A stretch of 64,000 nt of DNA, taken from contig VZSR01000028.1 of the NCBI GenBank assembly GCA_013398615.1, forward strand, positions 4,269,402 to 4,333,401, read 5' to 3'. This DNA is from Brachypodius melanocephalos (lineage: Eukaryota; Chordata; Aves; Passeriformes; Pycnonotidae). The notes beneath the pieces were generated by a model. The model was not told the origin of the DNA. It did not search any database and saw only the letters and a list, made by a program, of their open reading frames with translations. Shown one piece after another: positions 1-10,700 of the stretch; within the stretch, counting starts at the first letter, position 1; each line of letters begins with the position of its first letter. The position numbers were made by a program, and so were the translations under genes.

Positions 1-1570
1 GCCTGAGGAGCAAAAGGAAGGGTGGATGCATTCTGGCAGAGTTGCCCATCTTGTATGGAATGCAAAGGTCCACTGGCTGTGTTGGGAAAAAGCAGAAAGC
101 AAAACACCTTCCTTTGTTTAAGAGCTTAAGAAAGGGATCCAGTCCCTTGCCAGACAGGTGACAAAACCCACACAGCTGTGGCAGAGCATGGAGTCAGGTG
201 TTCCTATTCCTGTAATTCACACTCAGCTTGTCTCAGGCCTGTGTCTGTGCTGGGAGGCTGAGATGAACTTCCTTGGTGCTCGCTTTTGGCAGGGTAAAGA
301 AAAAGTAAGGATTTGAATTTTAGTTGCAATTTTTAGCCCTGTTCTGCTGAATTGCTGAAAATCTATTGGCAGATTTCAGGTTTTTAATTAGGAAAAATAT
401 TTATATATTAAGTTTATTTTGCCTTACTAAAATTGAGTGTTTTTTTCCCTTGAACATTAGCAATTTTCCAAAGTTTACAACAAAAAAAACACCCCTCTTT
501 TCTCTCAACTTTGTCGTTTCTACAGTAGAATGACAGAGAACCTGAAACCTTGGTTTTCTCCTCAGAAGTAGCACCAAATAACATTTTAATTGATTTTTCT
601 CAGCATTTTTGCTTTTAAAAGTTGCAGAATAGCAATAACCACCTTACTTAAAAAACTGAAAATAAGAGGTGAGATCAATTCTTAAAATTTTCAGTGATGC
701 CTGTTCCAAAATTAATAGTAATCCCAAATTTTGGGGTTTTTTTTAATGTGGAAGGATGGCATTGAAAACAAACATATGGGAAATAGCTGCCACCTGTCTA
801 ACGGCAAAATCGGCATTTTAATCTTATTTTAAGCAGAAATGTAGGCAGGCTCCTTGACAGGATTAGTTGTAAGTCTCACCCTGAAATACAGAAAATTACG
901 CTGTCCTACACGACAGTGCTTCATTAAGAGAAAACCAGCCCTCTTTATAAAAAGTTGTTATATTATTTTAAGCAGCCATTTAAAAAGTTTCAGTATTTTT
1001 GCCTGCTACCATACAGCTACCAAAACCTTTTCTAATTGTGATACCTCGTAACACTGGTGATTGTGTAGTGCAACAGCTGCTGCCTCTTAGTGCATCCCAG
1101 AAGCAGAGGTGATTTATTTTTGAGTCACGCTGGTCCTTCCAGGAACCAAATCTAAGCTTTGCCCCTGAAACCCTACAATGCTGTCAGGATGCAGCATTCC
1201 AAAAAAGCACAGGAACTTAGGCTGTGCTGGCACCTCCAGGGCGTTGCACAGGTTGTGTTTTGAGGGTGCTGCATGTAGGAGCAAAACTGCCACGAGCGAG
1301 ACACTGGGAAGTGCTCAGTGTTGGCCTGTCCCACATCTCACACAAGTTACCAGAATCCCGTTTTTTGTATGCTGGCACATTAATCTGTAATTTATCACAT
1401 GTAGAAATAAATGTGTAGTTTAGGGCAGGTGTTTAAGCATGGGAGTAATGTTACTCTTGTAAATAATCTCCTTGCCTTTCTGTGGACTTCTTGCAAGAGT
1501 AATCATACAGAATTGTTGCACTTAATCCTGGATCCTGCAGCTTTCAGTACGTGGACAACTTCTGTGTCTG

Positions 1571-1590
1571 CACCCAGCAGAGGGCACTTG
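1571..1590 (+). promoter_or_regulatory. CTCF-like motif, forward orientation
   Basis: The core CCAGCAGAGGGCACT (1574-1588) fits the CTCF consensus (CCA-N-CAGGGGGCGCT type) apart from A in place of G or C at two tolerated positions. Motif match only; occupancy is unknown. Confidence 0.4.
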
Positions 1591-2436
1591 GGGAGGGGCA
1601 GCTCCCTGCCCAGGTGTATTGGCAGGATCGTGTCATCCTGTATTTTAACCACAGCTGCAGGTGGAATCCAGAGCAGGATGGGCTCCCAAGCCTCTCTCAT
1701 AAATACTGAGTGACAACCTCCGGACTGCCTGAAATTGCTGTGAAATAGCTCAGGGGATTTCTGTTCATCGCTACTAAAAGGGCACCATAATGTGTTTGGT
1801 ACTTTTATGCAGTCAACAACTGCCAGGTTATTGAATTAGAACAAACACATGAAATGAATTGTTTATCCATTGTACTGTTGAGAAACTTGGTTATGTATTT
1901 GAGGATGATTTAAAAAAAAAAATTGTGATTTTTATTCTTAGTCATGTAAGAAATATTAGAGTGCCTTTTTATATTTGTGTGTAATGGAAATGTTTTGTGG
2001 AACTTGTCTTTTTTTTTTTTCATGAGTGTTATAAAAGCAATATATTACCAGTAAATTTTCATTTCAGACCTTCTTTGAATGTATAAAGTGTTTCTTCTTT
2101 TCATATGTTCTACCTGCATTGAAATGAAAATTAATATGCTAAATTTCTATAGGAATAATGTATAATTTTTGCAGTGCTGAAAATGCTTTCTTATTACACA
2201 AAAAGTAAACTTAGGTCAGTGTTATAGGAAAGGGCGTTTTAAACTAGTGACAATCTTGAGTGTGTGTATAAAATGTAATTTTATGCATTTCTTATGCAGT
2301 GATCGACATATTAAAGCCAATATCTTATGTTTTGTAGTTTTTGTCTTATATTTTATGCTTTAGCATGTGCAATATATCTTTACAAACCATGGTGATATGC
2401 ATCTGGTGCCAGTGTTATATTTTGCATAACATTTGT

Positions 2437-2709
2437 AATAAACGATATAAAACATTGTTTGATGGTTTCGGTGGGGTTTTGTCGGTATTGTTTGCTTTTG
2501 TAAATTGAAGTTTTAAGGACTTGGGTAAATGTCACATATGAAATGAGGGAAAAAAGCTTAATTAATTGAATGACTTGGAATTCAACCTGAATCTTCTCAA
2601 GCACAGTTTAGTAACTTTTTAAACTACTGAATGCTGTATTAATGTAATAAAGAACCCTAACTGTAAACTACTATTGCAATGCATTCAGATGGTTATTTTT
2701 ACAAATAAA
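2437..2709 (+). terminator. Cluster of three AATAAA polyadenylation signals
   Basis: AATAAA occurs at 2437-2442, 2646-2651 and 2704-2709, each followed by T- or GT-rich DNA (for example the GT-rich stretch after 2460). This suggests alternative 3' ends of a + strand transcript entering from the left, roughly 500-800 bases before the PGAP1 CpG island. Confidence 0.5.
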
Positions 2710-3283
2710 AATGGTACAAATACAGTGGAAAACTGAGTAAATTTTGTTTCTTTTGGGGGAGCCGGGGAAACTTAAAGTATTTAGCAGTGAAGATGAAAAT
2801 GCTACTCTTTCATACTTCTCTCATATGTAAATACCCCTTGCCCTAGAAATCTGATTTTCCTTTCTCTTTAGATTCGGGAAAGGTGGGGGAACAAAATTAA
2901 CCACCACAGTAATTTTTTTTTCTCAGTTATTAAATATTTTACTGTCTTCCCTGGTGAGCACCACCCGCACTGCTGGGTGTGCCCTGCAGCGGGCTTGGGC
3001 AGCACTCCCACGGGGACTAAAATGCAGCAGAGAGCTTAAAGATAGCGATAGCAAGGTGTTAAAAGTACCCGAATTAGAGCAAACAAAACCCACAGAAAGG
3101 AAAAGAAACCTCAAACCAAATCCCCACTAGCGCTTTTTAGGTGGTAAGCGCCTGCAGCTTTATGGACATTTCTCACTGAACCGCTTCCCCCAGGGGAGGG
3201 TCCGTGCCCAGCGGGATGTGCGGGTTTGTTTTCGGCAAGGTGCGCGGCCCGGCGGGGTTGGAGCTGCCCGCCGGAGCGCCGCG

Positions 3284-3335
3284 CTCCCTCACGGCCGCGC
3301 TCCCTCACGGCCGCGCTCGCTCCCTCACGGCCGCG
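3284..3335 (+). repeat. Three direct copies of a GC-rich 16-mer
   Basis: CTCCCTCACGGCCGCG occurs at 3284-3299, 3300-3315 and 3320-3335. The first two copies are head to tail and the third follows a 4-base spacer. The repeat lies in the PGAP1 promoter island just before the YY1-like motifs. Confidence 0.9.
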
Positions 3336-3349
3336 GCGCCCTCCCCATC

Positions 3350-3434
3350 ATGGCGGACACACCTTCCCTGCGAGCCGCGACATGGCGGGCGGGCCCCTCG
3401 GCCCAGTGGCCGCCCGACCTCCCCAACATGGCGG
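3350..3434 (+). promoter_or_regulatory. PGAP1: Three YY1-like ATGGCGG motifs
   Basis: ATGGCGG occurs at 3350-3356, 3382-3388 and 3428-3434. The last has the flank AACATGGCGGCC, close to the YY1 consensus AANATGGCGGC. All three are in the PGAP1 sense direction. The short frames starting at these ATGs do not resemble the PGAP1 N-terminus and are not taken as coding. Confidence 0.55.
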
Positions 3435-3479
3435 CCGCCCCCTGGCGCCGGCGGCGCCCAGGTTGAGGCGCCGGCCCGG

Positions 3480-3579
3480 NNNNNNNNNNNNNNNNNNNNN
3501 NNNNNNNNNNNNNNNNNNNNNNNNNNNNNNNNNNNNNNNNNNNNNNNNNNNNNNNNNNNNNNNNNNNNNNNNNNNNNNN
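3480..3579. other. Assembly gap of 100 N, probably hiding PGAP1 exon 1
   Basis: Exactly 100 N, a common convention for a gap of unknown length, lies inside the CpG island. No sequence in the window encodes the PGAP1 N-terminus (signal anchor plus roughly 50 residues expected before exon 2), so exon 1 is most simply lost in this gap. Confidence 0.9.
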
Positions 3580-6500
3580 TGCCTCGGGGTTAGGGGCTGC
3601 CGGGCTGGAGCTGAGAGCGGTAAATGGGGCACGGGCAGCTGGGGCGTGAGCCGGGCCGGGGCTGGCAGGAGGCGCTGCTGTGCCCGCCTCGTGTGGCGGT
3701 GCCCCTGGGGAGAGGGCGGCGGAAGAGCTGCCCACCTGTAACCCAGCGGGGCGTTTCGTGCTGCCACCGGTGCAAAACCTGCCCGCGATGGAAGCCGCCG
3801 ATGGCTGGAGTTACCTGTAGCTCTGTGAAACCCCGGAGCTCACGCAGGTGTTGGCCGAGGAGGAGGCTGGGCCAGCTCCTCTGACGGCACTCCCAGGGAT
3901 GCCAGAGCCCGGGAGGCCGAGCCTTACACTTCATGGCCCTTTTCGTGACTTTGTGGTGTGAAGTAACCAATGTGTCAAACAAAAGCGCATAGCTGAGCTT
4001 TGACTCATTGTATTTCTCAAGGTACAGGACAGTGGTGCAAAGTCCTATCGGTGGGCACTTTGGAGGTGGCATGTCCCACAGTGTACACGGGAGAGCTTGT
4101 AAATCCCTCTAAGGTCCCTCTTGTTTTGCTAACAGAGCCTTGTAGAAGTCTCTTGGAAAACCTGGGATCACTTTGAGGGAGGGGACTGCTCTCGGAACCG
4201 GTGTTTTCCTCACGCTATTCTGGCTTAGTAGTGGAAGGATGTAAATGCATATTTGTAAGTTTGAGGCTAACGCTGCACCATGCAGTTGTTAGAAAACAAT
4301 TTCCCTTTTTGGTAGTAGTTCTCACTACAGCATTTTCTCTCTTATTAAAAGCATGATTGGTTGACTTCTGAACATTAATTTTTCATTATCTGAAATCAAC
4401 TCTATGTTGGAGAAAATAGTAATTATTCTAAATAACACAGTTCAGAAGTAGGTTGCAAGCTGGCTTGCACAGTAACGAAGATCTAAATGCAAAAATTCAT
4501 AAAGAGGCAGAAAGTTAATTTTTGGATCTATTAACCTTCATTTGCTAACCATGATATAGCCATCTTAGCCTACAAAAGAGGAACTCGGTATGGCTACAGG
4601 AATTGTTTTGCCAGTGCTGTCGAACAAATTCCTTTAAGCACTTATAAATACTTAAATACTACGCAGCAAGTTTTCAGATCTCCTGGCAGCCAGAACCTAC
4701 TTCAGCTTCAATCTGAAGCCAACCAATAGAAAGTTACTGGCAAAATCCATGTGATGTTATTGGCGGGTGCATGAAACTCTTGTCTGCCACCACATCTTTG
4801 TATTTATTCATTATGGAAGGGCTCAAACTCCAAGCACCTTTAGGCAGGATGCAAGGCTTGAAGGTGAGCAGTAGTTCCATGCAGGAGGTGCAAGTCACAG
4901 CTGGCTGTGTTGCCCTCTGGAATTTTTGTTTCCTGAGTAATCACTTTTACCATGCAGAAAACAGTATTTTGGGCTGGGGGGCAAATCGTGAATTTGTTTG
5001 TGTTTGCTAAGGTATTGTACTTTACAAGTAACTTTTTATTATTGGAGGTGTCAGTAGTCTGTGTAGTGCTGCGTTCACTAGGAAATCCCAGGGTGAGAGT
5101 TTCGCATGGCAGGTACCTGTCCTTGCTTCCTGATTGGTATCACATTACAAAACAAATAACTGCTTGAGCAATTAAACAAGAAGTTTACTTTCTTTTGTGA
5201 CTGTCAGTGTGGATTAGGCTCACAGTCAGCCCAGTAACTGATCATCTTTTTTTGCATGAGTTTTAGGATGGCAGTGTTTGAATTTAACCTGCCCGTGTCC
5301 TGTTCAGCTGTACTTGGCAAGAGATTAAGGAGTTAGTAATGAGGACTTGTTCACATAAACCTAATTTCTTACAGAACCAGGGTGAAAAATGAAGCCTGCA
5401 CTGACATTATAAAAAGTTGTTGTAGCTGGCTACAACTGATTACATAATCAGTGTCTTGGGAATCCACATTTTAAACCCACTGTCATGGAACAAGAATGTC
5501 TCTTTTCCTTTGGAGTTATACAAAATTGCCATTTTGTTATAAGATTTAGATACTGTGATTTACAAAAAAAAAAAAATCCCCAACCTCCTCAGTACTTTGA
5601 CAATACAGTTCTCATGGGTTGTGTGGGTTTTTGTGTTTGACATTGCCCCGAGGAAGAACAGGGTGTTAATTTTATGTTCCATAAAAGTTTTTGAAAAGAC
5701 AATGAACCAGGAAGTTTCTGGGGATGAACAGTTGATTTGATCTGTCAGGAATTCATACAAGCACATCTTGATGGCACTCTTAGTTTAGTAACGGGAACTG
5801 CTGAAGATTTTTTCACATAATTTTGCAAGCCTTTGCGAGAGGAGCAGCAAAAAGGAATGAGAATGGGACAGAGAGGTCAGTGAAGCTGGAAAAGCGGGAT
5901 GATGAAGAAACGGAAAAGACCAAAGGATGATCTGAAGACATAAGCCCTGGATGAAGCTTACATTTTCTTGTTCTCAGTGAAAGAATTTAACTTGCACTCT
6001 GTATTGTGTTAATGAATCAAGGTAATTAAAATACTGTAAATAATATACACACACATAGATATGTCTCATAGAATACAGATTATATATATAAAGCATCATA
6101 AAAATCGTTTTCAGATAACCAATATACCAAAAAAATTTGAAGGCCAAGGGGGAAAGAAAATAGTCATTAGCTGAGGAGAGATAGAGAAGAACAGGGGAAG
6201 GGAAGGAGTGTGGGGGCACAGAATTAAAGCTGAATCACCTTTATGGTAGATGCAGCTGAGAGAAAACAATAAATTATTTGAATTAAAGATGTTTCTGTTT
6301 CAGGGAAGCAGTTGAGAGAGGCTTTACAGGAGATTTCTAATACAAAACTGAGTTTAGTCTTGACCTTATTCTGTAAAAGTGTTTCCTTAAAATGTAAATT
6401 ACACCTTAATACATTTTTATTATCTTCTTTTTAGCTCAATTGTTGTAGCATAATTAAACAAACATTGGAACGAGTGTATTTGCACTCATCAAAATTTTAA

Positions 6501-7591
6501 AAATCTGTATCTTAGAAACTTTAAGAGCTGTAAACCAACCAACCTCTATGCAGGCGTTAAACCAAAATAGCAGTAAACAAGAACACATTTAATTAAGACA
6601 GTGCCATATGACTCTAAGAGATTGACTTACTGGTGTAAGATTAATCCTCACCTAGCCCTTGGGATCAAAGAGATCACGTTCTTTTCTCTTTAGGAATCCT
6701 AATCCTGTGAATCAGATGTGTGCTAGGCTACGGGGTTAGTGGTTTGTGTCTTTAGCACAAGAAATACGGCCTTCTTTAAAGTGACAGCTGACAGGTACGT
6801 TAGACCTTGGGTTGTTACAGAACCAGGTGCTTTGTCAGACCACAAACCCAGCTCTGAAAATGAATGAGAAAAAGCCTGGAAGTACCACGGGTTTGTTTTT
6901 TTTCCTGAGCTGTACTGAGGTGGTTACTGCTGGTGTTTCAACTCCCACTGCAGGTGACATCTCTGTAAAAATCAGCCCTGAGAATTCCCACGGCAGCTGT
7001 AGTTTACCCTGAGGTAACAGGTGTCATCTCAGTCACCCACATCCCCCTGCTCTGGGGTTTCACTGTCATATCCTTGTTCGGAGCTCCAGGGCATTGCAAA
7101 GGATTCCAGAACCGTTCCCATGCATCAGGGATCGTTAACATCACTCACGTGCCCCAGTTTCTGCTCTCAGCTGCTCCTCTCCAGGGACAATTGGTGGGGT
7201 TTTGGCATGCCTTTTTTATTTCCTCTCCCCCTCCCTGTATTATAAGACTGGATTTACTTTATGAATGTGCAGTTTTGATAGATACATAATTACATTCATT
7301 TGCATTTCATTTGTTTCAAAGCTAGTTGAAGGTGATCACTGTTTAGAGTAACTGCAGCCAATCATTATGCCCAGTAATACTTAATTAAACACTTTGTTTA
7401 ATATTCCATTTTTAATTAGCTTTTTTTAAAGCCAACCCCAGTTTTTCATTCTGTGTTCTTTAGACTGTAATTTACAACCATAAAAATAAAACCACATAAG
7501 CCAGATCATTTAAATGGCTGGATAGCCACTATATTTCCTGTTTGTAACACTATAAACAAGCTGTTTGTTTTCTTTTTAACTTTTGCAATAG
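3580..7591 (+). other. PGAP1 intron 1 (rest), no gene seen
   Basis: After the CpG-rich shoulder (to about 3900) the DNA turns AT-rich and shows no coding signal on either strand. Short A/T microsatellites occur (TATATATA near 6080). It is read as the remainder of PGAP1 intron 1, whose 5' end is in the gap. Confidence 0.6.
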
Positions 7592-7745
7592 AAAATAAAA
7601 TTACCCAAGAAAACAGCCAGACGATACCCAGCATATGAGCTGTATCTCTATGGGGAAGGGAACTATGCTGAAGAAAACAAAAATCTCCTATTGACAGGAA
7701 TTCCAGTTCTCTTTCTTCCCGGGAATGCTGGCAGTTACAAACAAG
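7592..7745 (+). CDS. PGAP1: PGAP1 exon 2
   Basis: 154 nt, opens in phase 0 ([20 protein letters not shown]) and ends phase 1. It contains the conserved [18 protein letters not shown] stretch at the start of the hydrolase fold. Acceptor ttgcaatag, donor gtaagt. Confidence 0.95.
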
Positions 7746-10700
7746 GTAAGTGTTTAGCTGAGTTCTACCTTGCTACAAAAAAGCTCTCAGATTTGTGAAT
7801 TAGGTAGTTTTCTGTTTGAAATAATACCAGACAGAGTCATAACAGGACTAACATATCAGTCTGTTTAATTTCAAACAGTCAAGGCAGATGATTTTTGTTT
7901 GAAATCAGTCGAGTGGTTAAGCTATAATGTTTTCTCTGAAGCAAGCCTTTTGAAAGCCAGAAACAGTACAGTTGATGCTGTCCTCTGGCAGCACTGCACC
8001 CTTGCTGTACTTTTGATTGCAAACATCTAGTTGGTTTTGATTTGAACAATGTTTAGTGCAGTTAATGCCAAATAAAACATGACCTGAATCTGATTAGAAG
8101 AAACTGAACCATCTGTCATCTGCGATGTAAAGGAATTATATGCTATAGAAATCAGCATCATCTAAGCCTGCCCTCTGGTTTCATTATTCCCTACATCTTT
8201 ATATAGTGGTCTTTTTTCCTTAACATCATCTTCCCACTTTACACATAGCCTCCTTTGTTTTTCCTCTTACATTTCTAGACTCCAAATGAAAAGCAGAGAT
8301 AGTTTTAAAGCATTTTTATTTTTCATTCTGAATGCCAAAGCTAATGGTACATGAAATTTTATGTTACAATGTTTACTTTGGTACCTGCTATTCCTTCCAG
8401 TCTGGATTTGTCAGACTGTTATTTTTGTTCTCTAAAATGCGCCTGAAACGGTAAATAACACTCTCATGGTGTTAGAAAATGGATGTGGGTGTATGGGGAA
8501 AACCAACAGTCTGAACCCTGATGTCTTACTGTGATAATTTTTCTTTATATTAGCTCTAAACTTGATGATAAAATTCCGTGATTTGAGAGAACATTTAGAG
8601 AGCTGGGGTTTTTTGTGAACGTACTTGCTTAGCTTATAACAGTGTAAAATATTTTACTGATTAGTACTTTCAGAAAACCCATACAGACTTCCAGGCACAA
8701 TAGCATCCAAAGAAGATTACAAACATAATGATTATGAGAGGTGCCATATGGACTTTTGTGATTGTGCATCAAATATTGCAAGTCTGTGAATTAATGCTGT
8801 CTCTAAACACACGGCAGTACATCACTATGCAGGAAATAGAATGGCACTCTCAGGGCATTTTAGGAATCAAAAGGAAATAGCTGAAGAACAAACAAACTGC
8901 CTGAGTAGAAGTACTACATGCTATAGGAGCAATAAGTATTTCAGTAATGTTCTTTTTGGAATGGATTTGGGGAGACTGGCAAACGGTCATCTGTGAATTT
9001 TGCAAAACTTTTGTTAAAATTCATTCATATTAATTCATACTTTGTTGAGAATTTATTCTGAACAAATTTATTTATTTGAACAGAATTTATTGTGTGAGAT
9101 AACACAATTTTATTCTGATGCCTAGATGAGCAGAGAAGGTGTTGCTGTTGTAGTTGTCGTAGTTGTTTAAAACATATTCATATTTGCTGAGCAGTGAAGA
9201 TGGGTGCTGCTGCTGCTGCTGCCTTGTTATTTTCACAGAACCATTTAGGCTGGAAAGGACCTTTAACATAAAGGAATGCAAGCATTAACCCAGCACTGCC
9301 AAGCCCACCACTAAGCCATGTCCCTGAGTGCCCCATCTACACAGGTTTTAGATGCCTCCACAGATGGCAAACCCACCACTACCTTGGGCAGCAAGTTCCA
9401 GTGTCTGACCACCTTCTTGGAGAAGAAACATTTCCTAAGATCCAATATAAATGTCCCCTGGTGCAACTTGCAGCCATTTCCTCTTGTGCTTTCATTTGAA
9501 AGACGAGGCTCACTCACAACCGACGTTCAGGAAGTTTTGATGTGTTACAGGCACTTTTGAAATGTTAATTCATCTTTCATGGGCACTAAGATTAAATTTG
9601 TAAAACATACAAAATTCAGACTTTGAGTAAAAGATGATCTGAGAAGGATGTTCTGCAGTTCTCTCAGCCTGTTGTACTCTAGGAGAGTCTTGCTCCTGTG
9701 TGCTGGGTTTGGGCAGACATTTATGACCATCATTTATTATTTTATACAGGCACTTTTGGGACTTTCTCTTTTTATTTTCTTCTTCTGCTACCAAGTTTCT
9801 TCTTACTTGCAGCTGTTATTGTTCCCATCCTGCATTGTCTCCATGGAAACTCGCGGACAATTCTGCACACAAAAGGCTGTATTAAATAGTAGCCAGGGTT
9901 AGACGGGGAAGAGAGGTCAGAAGCAAGACCTTGCAAAGTGAACATTTTCTCACTCGAGGTTTCAGATGGACAAGTGTCCTTTAGGGTTTGGTTTTGCAAT
10001 CCCCCATACTTGTCTTAGTGGTACCTGGGAATGTTGTCTTGGAGTTGATGGCCTTTAAAGGAGTTGTAGGAAAGCCTAGCAGTAGGACTGCCTCTACAGT
10101 TGCAATCAAGAATGCTTTCTTCTCCTGGTGGCAATAAGAAGGTGCAAATTAGATGAGAAAAGCAGCCCTAAAGTGGAGGAACATAATCCTTGATCCTTGT
10201 ATAAATTTCTTCTCGACATAAAATAACCTCTCTTGTCAGCAGGAAGCTGAAAAGAGATGGTTTGGTTTAGGATGTCTTTTATAAATCACTTCAGGTGAAC
10301 AATGGATTTAATGTATTTGTTTCTTAATCCATTATGTGTTTGTGTTTTTCAGCTGTTCTAACTGATGTGGTTTCTTTTTCTAGTACGTTCTCTTGGCTCC
10401 ATTGCACTTAGAAAAGCAGAAGACGTTGACTTCAAGTATCATTTTAATTTCTTCAGTGTCAACTTTAATGAGGAGTTGGTTGCATTGTATGGTGGTAGCC
10501 TGCAAAGACAGACCAAGTTTGTGCATGAGTGCATAAAAGTCATTCTTAAGTTGTACAAGGTAAGTAGTGACACATGCTGAGTAGTGTGCTTCCATTTGGG
10601 AATGGAATTCTGGGCTGCCTTTCCTGCTGATGAGTAGGGGAAAGAGACTTTATAATGGGTGTAGATATTTGAAGGTGATAATAATGCAATAGAGAATTGC

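Larger units (their letters stand above)
1..2750 (+). other. Probable 3' UTR of the upstream gene (ANKRD44 by synteny), no coding exon seen
   Basis: No open frame here resembles a known protein. The DNA is AT-rich, with T- and A-runs typical of a long vertebrate 3' UTR. It ends in three AATAAA signals at 2437-2442, 2646-2651 and 2704-2709. In mammals the gene directly upstream of PGAP1, in the same orientation, is ANKRD44, so its 3' UTR is the natural candidate. This is inference from gene order. I could not see the ANKRD44 stop codon, which would lie before base 1. Confidence 0.45.
3200..3900 (+). promoter_or_regulatory. PGAP1: CpG island and promoter region of PGAP1 (contains the assembly gap)
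   Basis: The DNA on both sides of the gap is strongly GC- and CpG-rich, against an AT-rich background, and it sits upstream of PGAP1 exon 2. It carries three GC-rich direct repeats (3284-3335) and three ATGGCGG motifs (3350, 3382, 3428) in the sense orientation. YY1 sites of this type are common just downstream of start sites in CpG-island promoters. The transcription start and exon 1 cannot be placed because of the 100-N gap. Confidence 0.75.

Noticed and set aside
3204..3767. Several long open frames on both strands around the N gap (up to 171 aa)
   Set aside because: They are by-products of GC-rich CpG-island sequence and of the N run, overlap in many frames, and match no known protein, including the PGAP1 N-terminus.
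9311..9517. Minus-strand frame [20 protein letters not shown] with further protein-like sequence
   Set aside because: Lies in a CR1 3' fragment. Such frames recur wherever CR1 copies occur.
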